Assembly: GCA_042091375.1 (NCBI GenBank)
Contig: JBELHO010000034.1
Location: 1 to 35,145, forward strand
Source of the DNA: JBELHO01 sp042091375
GTDB taxonomy: Bacteria; Pseudomonadota; Gammaproteobacteria; Enterobacterales; Alteromonadaceae
Direction: 5' to 3'
DNA: 35,145 nt
The notes under the pieces are model-generated. The model was not told where the DNA came from and searched no databases. It saw only the letters and a list, made by a program, of their open reading frames with translations. Below are positions 24,337-33,146 of the stretch, piece after piece. The translations under genes and the position numbers were made by a program. The first letter of the stretch is position 1, and each line of letters opens with the position of its first letter.

Positions 24337-25356
24337 ATCGGACTTTTTGAACGCTATCTGTCCCTTTGGGTAGCATTAGCTATTGTCTTAGGTATTAGTG
24401 CTGGGAGCTTATTACCGAACTTTTTTGCAGCGGTTGCCACCTTAGAATATGCACGGGTCAATATAGTTATCGCCCTATTAATTTGGTTAATGATTTATCC
24501 AATGATGGTGCAAATTGATTTTTCTGCAATAGCCGACATAGGTAAAAAGCCACAAGGGCTAATACTCACCTTAGTGGTTAACTGGTTAGTTAAACCTTTC
24601 ACCATGGCTTTGTTAGGCTGGTTGTTTTTTAAAGGCTTATTTGTCGACTGGGTAGATCCGCAAACCGCCTCAGAATACATTGCCGGCATGATTTTATTAG
24701 GGGTAGCGCCCTGTACGGCAATGGTATTTGTTTGGAGCCAACTAACCAAGGGAGATGCTAACTATACTTTAGTGCAAGTATCAGTAAATGATCTGATCAT
24801 GATCTTTGCTTTTGCCCCCATCGCCGGTTTTCTACTTGGCGTAACTGATATTACAGTCCCCTGGGACACACTGCTATTTTCGGTAGTGTTATACGTGGTT
24901 ATTCCTTTAATTGCCGGTGTGATCACCCGAAAACTTTATGACAGAAACAATAATCAGCCACAACTCGAACAGTTATTAGCGAGCTTAAAACCTTGGTCAA
25001 TGATCGGCCTACTGTCAACAGTATTGTTGTTGTTTGGCTTTCAAGCGGAAACCATCATAGCTAGTCCTCAGGCAATAGTATTAATTGCTATCCCCTTGTT
25101 GATCCAAACCTATGGAATTTTCATTATCACCTACTGGTTGGCTAAACGGATCAAATTACCGCACAACATTGCTGCGCCAGCTTGCATGATAAGTACTTCT
25201 AATTTTTTTGAATTAGCAGTCGCCGTCGCTATATCACTGTTTGGTTTACACTCAGGTGCAGCGCTTGCCACTGTGGTTGGGGTATTGGTCGAAGTGCCTG
25301 TGATGCTTTCTCTGGTTGCCTTCGCCAATAAAACCCGGCATTGGTTCGATACCTAG
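24337..25356 (+). CDS. acr3: ACR3-family arsenite efflux transporter with an apparent ATC start
   Basis: Continuing the frame upstream of the first ATG (24490) recovers the conserved ACR3 N-terminus GLFERYLSLWVALAIVLGIS, about 50 residues including the first membrane helix. The codon where Met is expected is ATC at 24337, six bases after AGGAG. The same frame has a TAG at 24325, and no ATG, GTG or TTG lies between, so initiation at ATC or a sequence error must be assumed. From ATC the product is 339 residues with about ten membrane segments. C126 in GVAPCTAMVFVWSQ is the conserved ACR3 cysteine; NFFELAVAVAISLFG is also typical. It exports arsenite using the proton gradient. No arsR or arsC is adjacent. 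An inverted repeat TTTAGCAA/TTGCTAAA (24265-24300) lies upstream. Confidence 0.88.
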   Translation: MGLFERYLSLWVALAIVLGISAGSLLPNFFAAVATLEYARVNIVIALLIWLMIYPMMVQIDFSAIADIGKKPQGLILTLVVNWLVKPFTMALLGWLFFKGLFVDWVDPQTASEYIAGMILLGVAPCTAMVFVWSQLTKGDANYTLVQVSVNDLIMIFAFAPIAGFLLGVTDITVPWDTLLFSVVLYVVIPLIAGVITRKLYDRNNNQPQLEQLLASLKPWSMIGLLSTVLLLFGFQAETIIASPQAIVLIAIPLLIQTYGIFIITYWLAKRIKLPHNIAAPACMISTSNFFELAVAVAISLFGLHSGAALATVVGVLVEVPVMLSLVAFANKTRHWFDT

Positions 25357-25439
25357 CTTTCAACAGCATACACAACACAATTTGACTGAATAATAACCAT
25401 AAATCGCAGTGTTGGCCTTGACTTTACATTAACCGAAAA

Positions 25440-26594
25440 TTACCCCTTGCTTTTTTGTCGGCTAATAAACAATGATAAGCCTGCGGCTATTAAAGCAGCA
25501 TAGGCGGCTAAGTTATAGGTGTGTGTTGCACCTGCCCCATCGAGCCAATACAAGCCAGCTAGATAAGCGCCAATGGCTCCACCAATGCCATAAACACCGC
25601 TGATGTAAATGGCTTGTCCTCTGTTTTGTTGATGTTCAGCAAAGTGTTGCTGAACAAACAAAATTGAGGCGCTGTGATACAAACCAAAGCTCGCCGCGTG
25701 CAGCACTTGGGCAATGACTAATAATACGGTACTCTCACCGCCATAACCCGTTAACCACCAGCGAATAGCGGTGAGTATAAAACTACAGGTGATTAACTTA
25801 GTGATTGAAAAATAATGAAATAATTTTCCAGCAACAATGAATATTAAAATTTCAGCAACGACGGCAACACTAATAAATAGCCCTACCGCATAACTTGGAT
25901 AAGCTAAATCCCTGAGGTATAGGGCAAAAAAACTATAATACGGACCGAAACTTACCTGCAACAGTAAGCCAGAAATAAAAAACAATACAAAGCGTGCACA
26001 CAACACTTTATCGATAATTTTAGCCGTTGTACTCGGTTGCAAAGGAGCCGTTCTCGGCTGCTTTAAGCGCAGTGTCGAGATAAACAATGCCAGTAAAATA
26101 ACCATGCCAATAAAAGTAAAAACGTCAGCGTGATAATAGGTCATTAGTTCGCCAGTAATAATAGCTAAAATAATAAAACCTATGCTGCCCCATAGCCGAA
26201 CTCGAGCGTATACCTTAGGGTTACGCCTTACCGACTTTAAAGTTAATACTTCTATTTGCGGTAATATCGCAGTCCAAAACAAACTAAATATTGCCAATAC
26301 AAAGGTGATTGGCCAATAACCTTCAGCGACAAGCAGTAAACCAAAACACAGCAGTGCCAGCAAAGAGCCCAAACGAATAATTCCCAGTTGCTGACCAGAC
26401 TTATCGGCAAGCATCGCCCAAAGAGTTGGACCAATGATTTTAGTCACCGTCACTATCGCTAAAATCTCCCCCATTTGCAGTGAAGAAAAGCCTTTACTGT
26501 CGAGGTAAACCGGTAAAAATGGCACGACTAAACCCAAAATACTGAAGTACCAAAAGTAACTTGCCGACAATTTTATAAATAGTGGAGAACTCAT
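25440..26594 (-). CDS. MFS transporter of the phenylpropionate-permease (HcaT-like) type
   Basis: 384 residues with twelve hydrophobic segments. The start FIKLSASYFWYFSILGLVVPFLPVYLDSKGFSSLQMG and the loop MLADKSG with VRRNPKVYARVRLWGSIGFI resemble the PPP family (HcaT/MFS_1-like) of E. coli YfiS/HcaT relatives. The substrate is not evident and there are no catabolic genes nearby. It lies 91 bp downstream of aroC on the same strand, with a hairpin between them, and converges with acr3 across an 83-bp gap. It may be cotranscribed with prmB-aroC by read-through. Confidence 0.85.
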   Translation of the reverse strand: MSSPLFIKLSASYFWYFSILGLVVPFLPVYLDSKGFSSLQMGEILAIVTVTKIIGPTLWAMLADKSGQQLGIIRLGSLLALLCFGLLLVAEGYWPITFVLAIFSLFWTAILPQIEVLTLKSVRRNPKVYARVRLWGSIGFIILAIITGELMTYYHADVFTFIGMVILLALFISTLRLKQPRTAPLQPSTTAKIIDKVLCARFVLFFISGLLLQVSFGPYYSFFALYLRDLAYPSYAVGLFISVAVVAEILIFIVAGKLFHYFSITKLITCSFILTAIRWWLTGYGGESTVLLVIAQVLHAASFGLYHSASILFVQQHFAEHQQNRGQAIYISGVYGIGGAIGAYLAGLYWLDGAGATHTYNLAAYAALIAAGLSLFISRQKSKG

Positions 26595-26619
26595 TATTTA
26601 CTTAGGATGAAAACAGCGG

Positions 26620-26641
26620 CTAGTGCTAGTAATAGCACTAG
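26620..26641 (-). terminator. Hairpin between aroC and the MFS gene
   Basis: CTAGTGCTA (26620-26628) and TAGCACTAG (26633-26641) form a perfect 9-bp stem with a 4-base loop. On the minus strand it lies 44 bp after the aroC stop and is followed by CCGCTGTTTTC, a poor T tract. It may be a weak terminator or an mRNA-processing or stability element. Confidence 0.4.
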
Positions 26642-26685
26642 TACTGACAATAAGACGAGAAACAATAACAGACAAGCTTGTCTGG

Positions 26686-27783
26686 CTATTTATTGGCATT
26701 AATATCTGGAGTGATACATTGCACATCTGCGTTTTGGCCTCTGTGCCGTAAAAAGTGATCCATTAAAGTCAATGCCAGCATAGCTTCGGCTATAGGTACC
26801 GCCCTGATCCCTACGCAGGGATCGTGTCGACCTTTAGTCACAATATCTACCGACTCGCCACTGACATCGATGGTTTTACCACTCACTCCAATACTAGACG
26901 TGGGCTTTAAGGCAATATTGGCAACAATATTCTGTCCAGAAGATATACCACCTAATACCCCGCCAGCGTGATTAGTGCTAAAGCCTTCAGGGGTTAACTC
27001 ATCTCTGTGCACTGAGCCTTTTTGATTTACCACTGCAAAGCCATCACCGATTTCAACGGCTTTGACCGCATTAATACTCATTAAACCATGGGCAATATCG
27101 GCGTCTAATCGATCAAATATCGGCTCACCTAAGCCAACAGGTACGTTTTCAGCTACTACAGTTACACGTGCGCCAATAGAGTCTTTTTGGCGAATAATAC
27201 CCCGCAATAGCTCATCTAAGGCTTCAAGTTTGTTGCCATCGGGAAAGAAAAAGGCATTGTCTTCAACAATATCCCAATCAAATGAGTCAGCACTGATCTC
27301 ACCAATTTGACTGACACAAGCTTTGATAACAATACCTAATTGCTGTTTTAAGTATTTTTTAGCGACAGCGCCAGCAGCAACACGCATCGCAGTTTCACGA
27401 GCAGAAGAGCGACCGCCGCCGCGATAGTCGCGCAAACCGTACTTTTGCCAATAGGTATAGTCAGCATGACCGGGGCGAAAACTGCTGGCAATATTGCCAT
27501 AGTCTTTTGAGCGTTGATCGGTATTTTCAATCATTAAGCCTATCGTCGTGCCTGTGGTTTTGCCCTCAAACACGCCAGACATGATCTTAACTTGATCAGC
27601 TTCGCGTCTAGCCGTGGTATAGCGAGAAGTGCCGGGACGACGGCGGTCGAGATCATGCTGTAAATCTTGTTCATTGAGATCTAGTCCAGGGGGACAGCCA
27701 TCAATAATAGCGCCAATGCCTAAACCGTGACTTTCTCCATAGGTTGTAACGGTAAATAATTTACCAAAGGTATTGCCTGCCAT
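26686..27783 (-). CDS. aroC: Chorismate synthase
   Basis: 365 residues from the ATG at 27783, one base after the prmB stop. A longer frame from 27819 lies inside prmB and is not used. AroC makes chorismate from EPSP with reduced FMN, the last step of the shikimate pathway. The start MAGNTFGKLFTVTTYGESHG, with YRGGGRSSARETAMRVAAG and GRHDPCVGIRAVPIAEAM, is diagnostic. The pair prmB-aroC is conserved in gammaproteobacteria and is coupled here. Confidence 0.97.
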   Translation of the reverse strand: MAGNTFGKLFTVTTYGESHGLGIGAIIDGCPPGLDLNEQDLQHDLDRRRPGTSRYTTARREADQVKIMSGVFEGKTTGTTIGLMIENTDQRSKDYGNIASSFRPGHADYTYWQKYGLRDYRGGGRSSARETAMRVAAGAVAKKYLKQQLGIVIKACVSQIGEISADSFDWDIVEDNAFFFPDGNKLEALDELLRGIIRQKDSIGARVTVVAENVPVGLGEPIFDRLDADIAHGLMSINAVKAVEIGDGFAVVNQKGSVHRDELTPEGFSTNHAGGVLGGISSGQNIVANIALKPTSSIGVSGKTIDVSGESVDIVTKGRHDPCVGIRAVPIAEAMLALTLMDHFLRHRGQNADVQCITPDINANK

Positions 27784-27784
27784 A

Positions 27785-28726
27785 TTAGTTGTTAACCTCT
27801 TGTTTAAATTGCTCTGCAAATTCTGCCAATTGTGCTTTAGTCAAAGAGAAGACTCCGTGACCACCGCGTTCAAAAGGCAACCAATTAAAGGGCACTTGCG
27901 GATAAGCTGCCTGCAAGTGAACTTGCGAATTACCTACTTCACAGATCAGTATGCCACCGTCATTTAAATAGTCTTGTGCTTGTGCCAGTATTTGTTTAGT
28001 AATAAACAAGCCATCGGCGCCACTGCCAAGCCCCATGCTGGGTTCATGAGTAAACTCAGTCGGTAAATTGTCAACATCTTCTTGATCGACGTAAGGTGGA
28101 TTGGTGACAATTAAATCATATTTATGGCCAGTAACCCCAGAAAAAACATCAGATTGAATTGGAATAACTTGTGCCGTTAAGCCGTGTTGCTCAATATTGA
28201 TTTGCGCAACATTCAGCGCATCAACTGACAGATCAGCAGCATCGACCTCAGCTTCGGGAAAATAGTGACTACAAGCAATAGCAATACAACCACTGCCAGT
28301 GCATAAATCGAGAATACTATGGATTTGTTGTTGTTTGGCAACGAGCGGGAAAAATCGCTGTTCAATATACTCGGCAATAGGAGAACGCGGCACCAACACA
28401 CGTTGATCGACATAAAACGGCAAGCCGGCAAAGGTGGCCTGCTGAGTAATATACGCCGCCGGTATTTGTTGCTCAATTCGACGATCAATAACAGACAAAA
28501 TTTGCTGTTTTTCAGCTAGTGTTAACCGACACTGCATTGTGTGTTCACTGAGTTGACTTGGTAGCGCAACAACAAACATCACTAAGGTTATCGCTTCGTC
28601 CCAAGCATTATCGGTACCGTGACCAAAAAACACCTCAGCACGATTAAATTGACTGGCTGCAAAGCGAATAAAATCACCTACAGTGTCGAGTTGACCACAA
28701 AGTTCAGCCTGTGTATCTGTATTCAA
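27785..28726 (-). CDS. prmB: Ribosomal protein uL3 glutamine methyltransferase PrmB
   Basis: 313 residues from a TTG with AGAGG six bases upstream. PrmB methylates a glutamine of ribosomal protein uL3. The S-adenosylmethionine site reads ILDLCTGSGCIAIA and the glutamine-binding motif is NPPY in DLIVTNPPYVDQEDV. VLVPRSPIAEYIE and HEPSMGLGSGADGL are typical of PrmB rather than PrmC. It is transcribed divergently from smrB across a 60-bp promoter region, the same arrangement as in E. coli. Confidence 0.95.
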   Translation of the reverse strand: MNTDTQAELCGQLDTVGDFIRFAASQFNRAEVFFGHGTDNAWDEAITLVMFVVALPSQLSEHTMQCRLTLAEKQQILSVIDRRIEQQIPAAYITQQATFAGLPFYVDQRVLVPRSPIAEYIEQRFFPLVAKQQQIHSILDLCTGSGCIAIACSHYFPEAEVDAADLSVDALNVAQINIEQHGLTAQVIPIQSDVFSGVTGHKYDLIVTNPPYVDQEDVDNLPTEFTHEPSMGLGSGADGLFITKQILAQAQDYLNDGGILICEVGNSQVHLQAAYPQVPFNWLPFERGGHGVFSLTKAQLAEFAEQFKQEVNN

Positions 28727-28786
28727 AAAAACCTCTACCAGTTATTAATACTGCTATTATTGTGGTGTTCATTATATACTTGTAAA

Positions 28787-29335
28787 ATGAAACTAAAAGA
28801 CATGCTGTCTAGCGACGATAAAAAGCTGTTTAAAAATGCCGTCACTAAGGTAAAACCCATAGTGAACGACACAATACACCCAGTAAAAAGAAGCATCAAG
28901 CCAAAATCAACAATTGCCAATAAAAAACACTTACAGCAAGGGGCAAGTTTCTTTTTTTCAGACCAATTTGAACCAAATTTACCGCAACAAGGACCGGTTA
29001 GCTATGTGCGCGAAGGCAGTGATAGCTACACCGCAAAAAGTTTGCGTCGCGGTCAATATACTCCGGATTTAATACTCGATTTGCACGGTCTTGATCAACA
29101 TCAGGCAAAATTAGAAATTGCCGCCTTGTTACATGCTTGCCAAAAAGAACATGCGCACTGCGTGTGTATAGTGCATGGCTTAGGGGCGCGAATTTTAAAA
29201 AACAAAGTGCCTCACTGGTTAGTGCAACACCCTGACGTTATAGCTTTTCATCAGGCACCACTGGAATGGGGCGGCAAAGGCGCATTATTGGTATTGATTG
29301 AGATACACGACAAACAGCACGACCAGGGTGAATAG
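28787..29335 (+). CDS. smrB: Ribosome rescue endonuclease SmrB
   Basis: 182 residues from the ATG at 28787. The longer frame starting at 28619 runs over the start of prmB on the other strand and adds unrelated residues. The C-terminal Smr domain has LDLHGL (97-102) and VHGLG (129-133). SmrB cuts mRNA between collided ribosomes so that the trailing ribosomes can be rescued. The N-terminal part has DDKKLFKNAV, the conserved hook that binds ribosomes in this family, and FFSDQFEP. Divergent from prmB; sixA lies 70 bp downstream in convergent orientation. Confidence 0.95.
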   Translation: MKLKDMLSSDDKKLFKNAVTKVKPIVNDTIHPVKRSIKPKSTIANKKHLQQGASFFFSDQFEPNLPQQGPVSYVREGSDSYTAKSLRRGQYTPDLILDLHGLDQHQAKLEIAALLHACQKEHAHCVCIVHGLGARILKNKVPHWLVQHPDVIAFHQAPLEWGGKGALLVLIEIHDKQHDQGE

Positions 29336-29405
29336 CGTTTATCAACTCTGATCCACTTGCATCATTCATTGTGTTGCATCATTTACTTGGGCTTTATGGT
29401 GCTGA

Positions 29406-29885
29406 TTATTGCCAAACATCATATGGCGCAACAAAATTAACCAGCTCACCAGACATAGTTTTTCTATTGTAATCAATTTGAGCAATACCCGCCGTTTGAA
29501 AAATTGGCGACACCTTATCAAAGGTTAACTCTGCGACTAAATAACTAACCAAGGGCATATGTGAGACGATTAATAAGTCATTAATTGTAATATTTTGTAA
29601 ATAGCCATCGATGTAATCGTGAACCTGTTTAGCATCTCCAGACGGTGTAATTAAATCAACCGTAGTTAATAAACTACTTGGCGAAGACTGAACTTTAATC
29701 AGGTTTGCGGTCTGTTGCGCCCGAATATAGGGGCTTACCAAGATATGACCAAATTCTATTCGAGATTCAGACAACCACGAAGCCATAGCAGATACTTCAG
29801 TGCAGCCCTGCTTGATCAGTTTTCGCTGCGAATCTTCGCTGTATTCTGAGCTGGCTTGACCATGGCGCATAATAAAAAGCTGCAT
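29406..29885 (-). CDS. sixA: Phosphohistidine phosphatase SixA
   Basis: 159 residues from the ATG at 29885, which gives MQLFIMRHGQA as in E. coli SixA; an ATG three codons upstream is possible. It belongs to the histidine-phosphatase (RHG) family, with catalytic H8 and a second His in IVSHMPLVSYLVAEL. LVSPYIRAQQTA is typical. SixA removes phosphate from histidine phosphotransfer proteins; in E. coli the best-supported target is NPr of the nitrogen phosphotransferase system. It sits next to smrB, as in E. coli, and is divergent from the M16 protease. Confidence 0.93.
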   Translation of the reverse strand: MQLFIMRHGQASSEYSEDSQRKLIKQGCTEVSAMASWLSESRIEFGHILVSPYIRAQQTANLIKVQSSPSSLLTTVDLITPSGDAKQVHDYIDGYLQNITINDLLIVSHMPLVSYLVAELTFDKVSPIFQTAGIAQIDYNRKTMSGELVNFVAPYDVWQ

Positions 29886-29928
29886 ATTTACCATCGAAAG
29901 TTTCAATTTTCGGCTATAGTATAGGAAT

Positions 29929-29959
29929 ATGTTAACTATATACAGCATATATTTAACAT
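29929..29959. promoter_or_regulatory. Imperfect palindrome in the sixA/M16 protease divergent region
   Basis: ATGTTAA (29929-29935) and TTAACAT (29953-29959) are exact reverse complements, and the bases between are mostly alternating A and T. It lies 44 bp upstream of the sixA ATG and 111 bp upstream of the protease ATG, so it could be an operator for one or both. No regulator is identified. Confidence 0.3.
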
Positions 29960-30069
29960 TTAAAGCAACTATCACAATTACACTATGTAATTTAATTTTA
30001 TCAAACAAAAGATAACCAGCAGTCTACCCCAAATAGTGGTTAATATTTTTTGTGTTATGGAGTAACACA

Positions 30070-32952
30070 ATGAAAAAAAGTCAAAATGATTTAAAAACCT
30101 ACCTACCACTGACGCTACCAAATGGTTTACGAGTGCTGATAGTACAAAATCGCGAAACCCAAAAATCAGCGGCTGCTTTGGCGGTAAATGTAGGCCACTT
30201 TAGTGATCCTGACCATCGTCAAGGGTTAGCGCATTTTCTAGAGCACATGTTATTTTTAGGTACCAAAACATATCCCGATGGTAGAGAATACCAGCGCTTT
30301 ATCAATAATTACGGAGGCAGTAACAATGGCTGGACTGGAACAGAACACTCATGTTTTTTCTTCGATATTCAACATCAACAATTTGAAGCCGCCCTAGATC
30401 GCTTCAGTCAGTTTTTTAGTTGCCCTTTGCTATTAGCTGAAAACATCAAAGCAGAACGCAATAACATTGACGCTGAGTACAAATTAAAAATAAGAGATGA
30501 CATCAGACGTATTTATGATGTGCACAAAGAAACCATGAATCCAGCACATCCTTTTGCCAAGTTTTCGGTAGGTAATAAGGAAACACTAGCCGATAGAAAA
30601 GATGAGGATCTTCGAGCGACATTAGTTGATTTTTTTAATAAATATTATGTCGCTAGTGCAATGACCTTAGTGGTTGAAGGTCCACAAAGCACAGCCCAAC
30701 TCGAACAGTGGGTAAGTGCTAAATTTTCAGCCATCGCCGAGGGTAAAGTGTTAGCTAGTTTGGACAATGTGCCATTGTACTTACCTGAACATTTGCAAAA
30801 ATATATCATTGCAAAGCCAATTCAACAAGACCGTCAACTGATCATAACCTTCGCTATGCCGTGCATAGATCACTTATATAAATCTAAACCTGAATCTCTG
30901 TTGGCTTATTTAATAGGACATGAAGGTAAAAACAGCTTACTGTCTTTTTTGAAACAAAAAGAATGGGCACTGAGCTTGATCGCCGGCACAGGCATCAACG
31001 GTTATAATTTCAGGGATTTTAATGTCAGCATCCCCTTAACCGAACTGGGAATGGAGCATACTGAAGAGATAATTACTGCGTTGTTTTCATATATAGGTTT
31101 ACTCAAAGAACAACCGTTAGCGCCGTTCTACTATGAAGAGAAAAAATCAATCGCTGAATTGTCTTTCCATTATCAAGAAAAATTAAACCCGATCGATTCT
31201 GTTTGTCAACTAGCTATGAATATGCAGCATTACCCCTGTGAACACTATATTTTTGGTGACTATATCATGGAGGGCACAAACGATGAGCAACTTGGATATT
31301 TACTCAGTCATTTAACCGCAGACAATATGCGCATATTTATGCTAGACCCCAAATGCCAGCCACACAAAATAAGTTATTGGTACCAAGTGCCTTATCAAGT
31401 ATTAACTATTGCTCCTGAAACAATTGAAAAATGGCAAACTTGTCAACCAAACAGCGCCCTTGCTTTACCTGAAAAAAATCAATACATAGTAGATAATCCA
31501 GTGGTCTTCTCTTTATTGGATCCCCCTGAACTAGACTACGACGACAATACCGACGATGAATCAAGCGATCCGCACACACCAAGAACAACATACTTAGCGC
31601 CAGTCACAACCATACCGCAGCGCATTGAACAAAGTTCAGGACTGACTGTTTGGTTTAAACAAGATATGACCTTTCATGTACCTAAAGGCTACATCTACAT
31701 AAAAATCGACAGCCCCATTACCATTAAAGATTCGTCTAACATAGCAATGACACGTTTGTTTGTTGATCTGTTTATGCACGCGGTTGTTGAACAACACTAC
31801 AACGCTGAGTTAGCTGGTATACATTATCATTTGCACCCCCATCAAGGCGGTATAACCTTGCAGTTATCGGGGATAAGTGACCGACAAGAAATTTTACTGA
31901 CTGAATTATTGACTGAACTCAACCAGTTTACATGTGATGAAAGTGAGTTTTTACTAATAAAAAAACAATTGATCACCTATTGGCAAAGCAATGAAAACAG
32001 TAAAGCCATCAGCCAATTGTTTTCAAAATTAAGCTCAATAATACAGCCGAAAAACCCCTCGGCTGCAGAGCTTATTGACACCTTAAAATCAATCAACTTT
32101 GCAAAGTTTAATCAATACAGTAAAAAAATCTTAAATAAAATTGCCATTGAAGCCTTTATTCACGGCAATTGGCGTCCACAAGAGGCACATAGCATAACAG
32201 CTGAAATAAAATCGGGCTTCGCCAGCAAATTTCATGAAAGAAACATGGTAAAAGTGCCTATTATAGACATACGAGGTAAAGGAGATATCATCTTGCCCCT
32301 GCACATACCAGAGCAAGAACAGGCAACACTGATCTATTATCCCTTGCCTAGCCGTGAAATAAGCACCGCAGTAAAATCGATGATATTAAGTCAACTGTTG
32401 TCGCCATTATTTTTTAATCGAATGCGTACAGAAAAGCAATACGGATATTTAGTTGGGGTTAGCTATATTCCCATCAATCGTTATCCCGGCATTGCTTTTT
32501 ATGTCCAATCGCCACATATCGAAGCAGAAAATCTAACCCTAGCCATCAACAAATTCATCAATACATGTCACTCAGACATTGCTGCCATGGATCAACAAGC
32601 GTGGTTAAGTTTACAACAAAGTTTCGTTGGTCAACTACAAGAATTAGACACCACACTGCGTATTCGCAGTCAGCGATTTTGGTCAGCTATTTGTAATAAA
32701 GAAAGAAGTTTTAATATCCAAAATGAACTGCTTAAAGACATACCAGCTGTTTCTCAACAGGACATTATTGACTTTATTGACGACTACTTCACTATTGAAC
32801 CAAAAATCAAAAAAATATATCGCGATCGCTTTACGCTAATAACTGCGCCGACATTGATCAGGCGCAGGATCAAAAATCGTACAGATGTCAACATACAAGA
32901 CTTTGAAAAGATGGCAAAAATAGTATTAAATAATTGCTCAACTAAATTTTAA
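30070..32952 (+). CDS. Insulinase-family (M16A) zinc metallopeptidase, pitrilysin-like
   Basis: 960 residues from the ATG at 30070, with GGAG seven bases upstream; the GTG at 30052 is less likely. The inverted zinc motif HFLEH (H55, E58, H59) and the distal ligand E136 in IDAEYK are spaced as in E. coli protease III (PtrA). The four-domain M16A layout is present: catalytic N-terminal half, inactive C-terminal half with ERMRTEKQYGYLVG-like sequence (NRMRTEKQYGYLVGVSY). Such enzymes degrade peptides within a closed chamber. No signal peptide is visible, so a cytoplasmic location is inferred, unlike periplasmic PtrA. A loop at about 500-515 (DDNTDDESSDPH) is acidic. Confidence 0.92.
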   Translation: MKKSQNDLKTYLPLTLPNGLRVLIVQNRETQKSAAALAVNVGHFSDPDHRQGLAHFLEHMLFLGTKTYPDGREYQRFINNYGGSNNGWTGTEHSCFFFDIQHQQFEAALDRFSQFFSCPLLLAENIKAERNNIDAEYKLKIRDDIRRIYDVHKETMNPAHPFAKFSVGNKETLADRKDEDLRATLVDFFNKYYVASAMTLVVEGPQSTAQLEQWVSAKFSAIAEGKVLASLDNVPLYLPEHLQKYIIAKPIQQDRQLIITFAMPCIDHLYKSKPESLLAYLIGHEGKNSLLSFLKQKEWALSLIAGTGINGYNFRDFNVSIPLTELGMEHTEEIITALFSYIGLLKEQPLAPFYYEEKKSIAELSFHYQEKLNPIDSVCQLAMNMQHYPCEHYIFGDYIMEGTNDEQLGYLLSHLTADNMRIFMLDPKCQPHKISYWYQVPYQVLTIAPETIEKWQTCQPNSALALPEKNQYIVDNPVVFSLLDPPELDYDDNTDDESSDPHTPRTTYLAPVTTIPQRIEQSSGLTVWFKQDMTFHVPKGYIYIKIDSPITIKDSSNIAMTRLFVDLFMHAVVEQHYNAELAGIHYHLHPHQGGITLQLSGISDRQEILLTELLTELNQFTCDESEFLLIKKQLITYWQSNENSKAISQLFSKLSSIIQPKNPSAAELIDTLKSINFAKFNQYSKKILNKIAIEAFIHGNWRPQEAHSITAEIKSGFASKFHERNMVKVPIIDIRGKGDIILPLHIPEQEQATLIYYPLPSREISTAVKSMILSQLLSPLFFNRMRTEKQYGYLVGVSYIPINRYPGIAFYVQSPHIEAENLTLAINKFINTCHSDIAAMDQQAWLSLQQSFVGQLQELDTTLRIRSQRFWSAICNKERSFNIQNELLKDIPAVSQQDIIDFIDDYFTIEPKIKKIYRDRFTLITAPTLIRRRIKNRTDVNIQDFEKMAKIVLNNCSTKF

Positions 32953-32986
32953 ATTGGTCGATACATAAATCATTAAAATACCCTTG

Positions 32987-33030
32987 CAATATTTAGTCAT
33001 TAACAAAATTGTAACAATGGCTAAATATTG
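32987..33030. promoter_or_regulatory. 15-bp inverted repeat abutting the promoter of the propeller sensor
   Basis: CAATATTTAGTCATT (32987-33001) pairs with AATGGCTAAATATTG (33016-33030) with one T:G wobble, around a 14-base loop. Its right edge touches the TTGACA at 33031. It lies 34 bp after the M16 stop. It lacks a T tract on the plus strand, which favours an operator over a terminator. Confidence 0.6.
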
Positions 33031-33059
33031 TTGACACAAGGACATCGATGCACTTTAAT
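33031..33059 (+). promoter_or_regulatory. Sigma-70 promoter of the propeller sensor gene
   Basis: A perfect -35 TTGACA (33031-33036), a 17-base spacer and a -10 TTTAAT (33054-33059, one mismatch). The start point would be near 33066, giving a leader of about 80 bases. Confidence 0.65.
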
Positions 33060-33146
33060 GATAATCACAAACTTTCATTCCGAGGAGCCAACAAAGTATT
33101 GCTCGCATTATCGGCATAACCAAGCACAGATTCGCGAGGAGGTATT

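Noticed and set aside
28619..28786. N-terminal extension of SmrB with a hydrophobic stretch (LLILLLLW)
   Set aside because: It overlaps the 5' end of prmB antisense and the shared promoter; the family start is the Met at 28787.
29886..30008. 41-residue N-terminal extension of SixA
   Set aside because: SixA starts at MQLFIMRHG; the extension is AT-rich promoter DNA.
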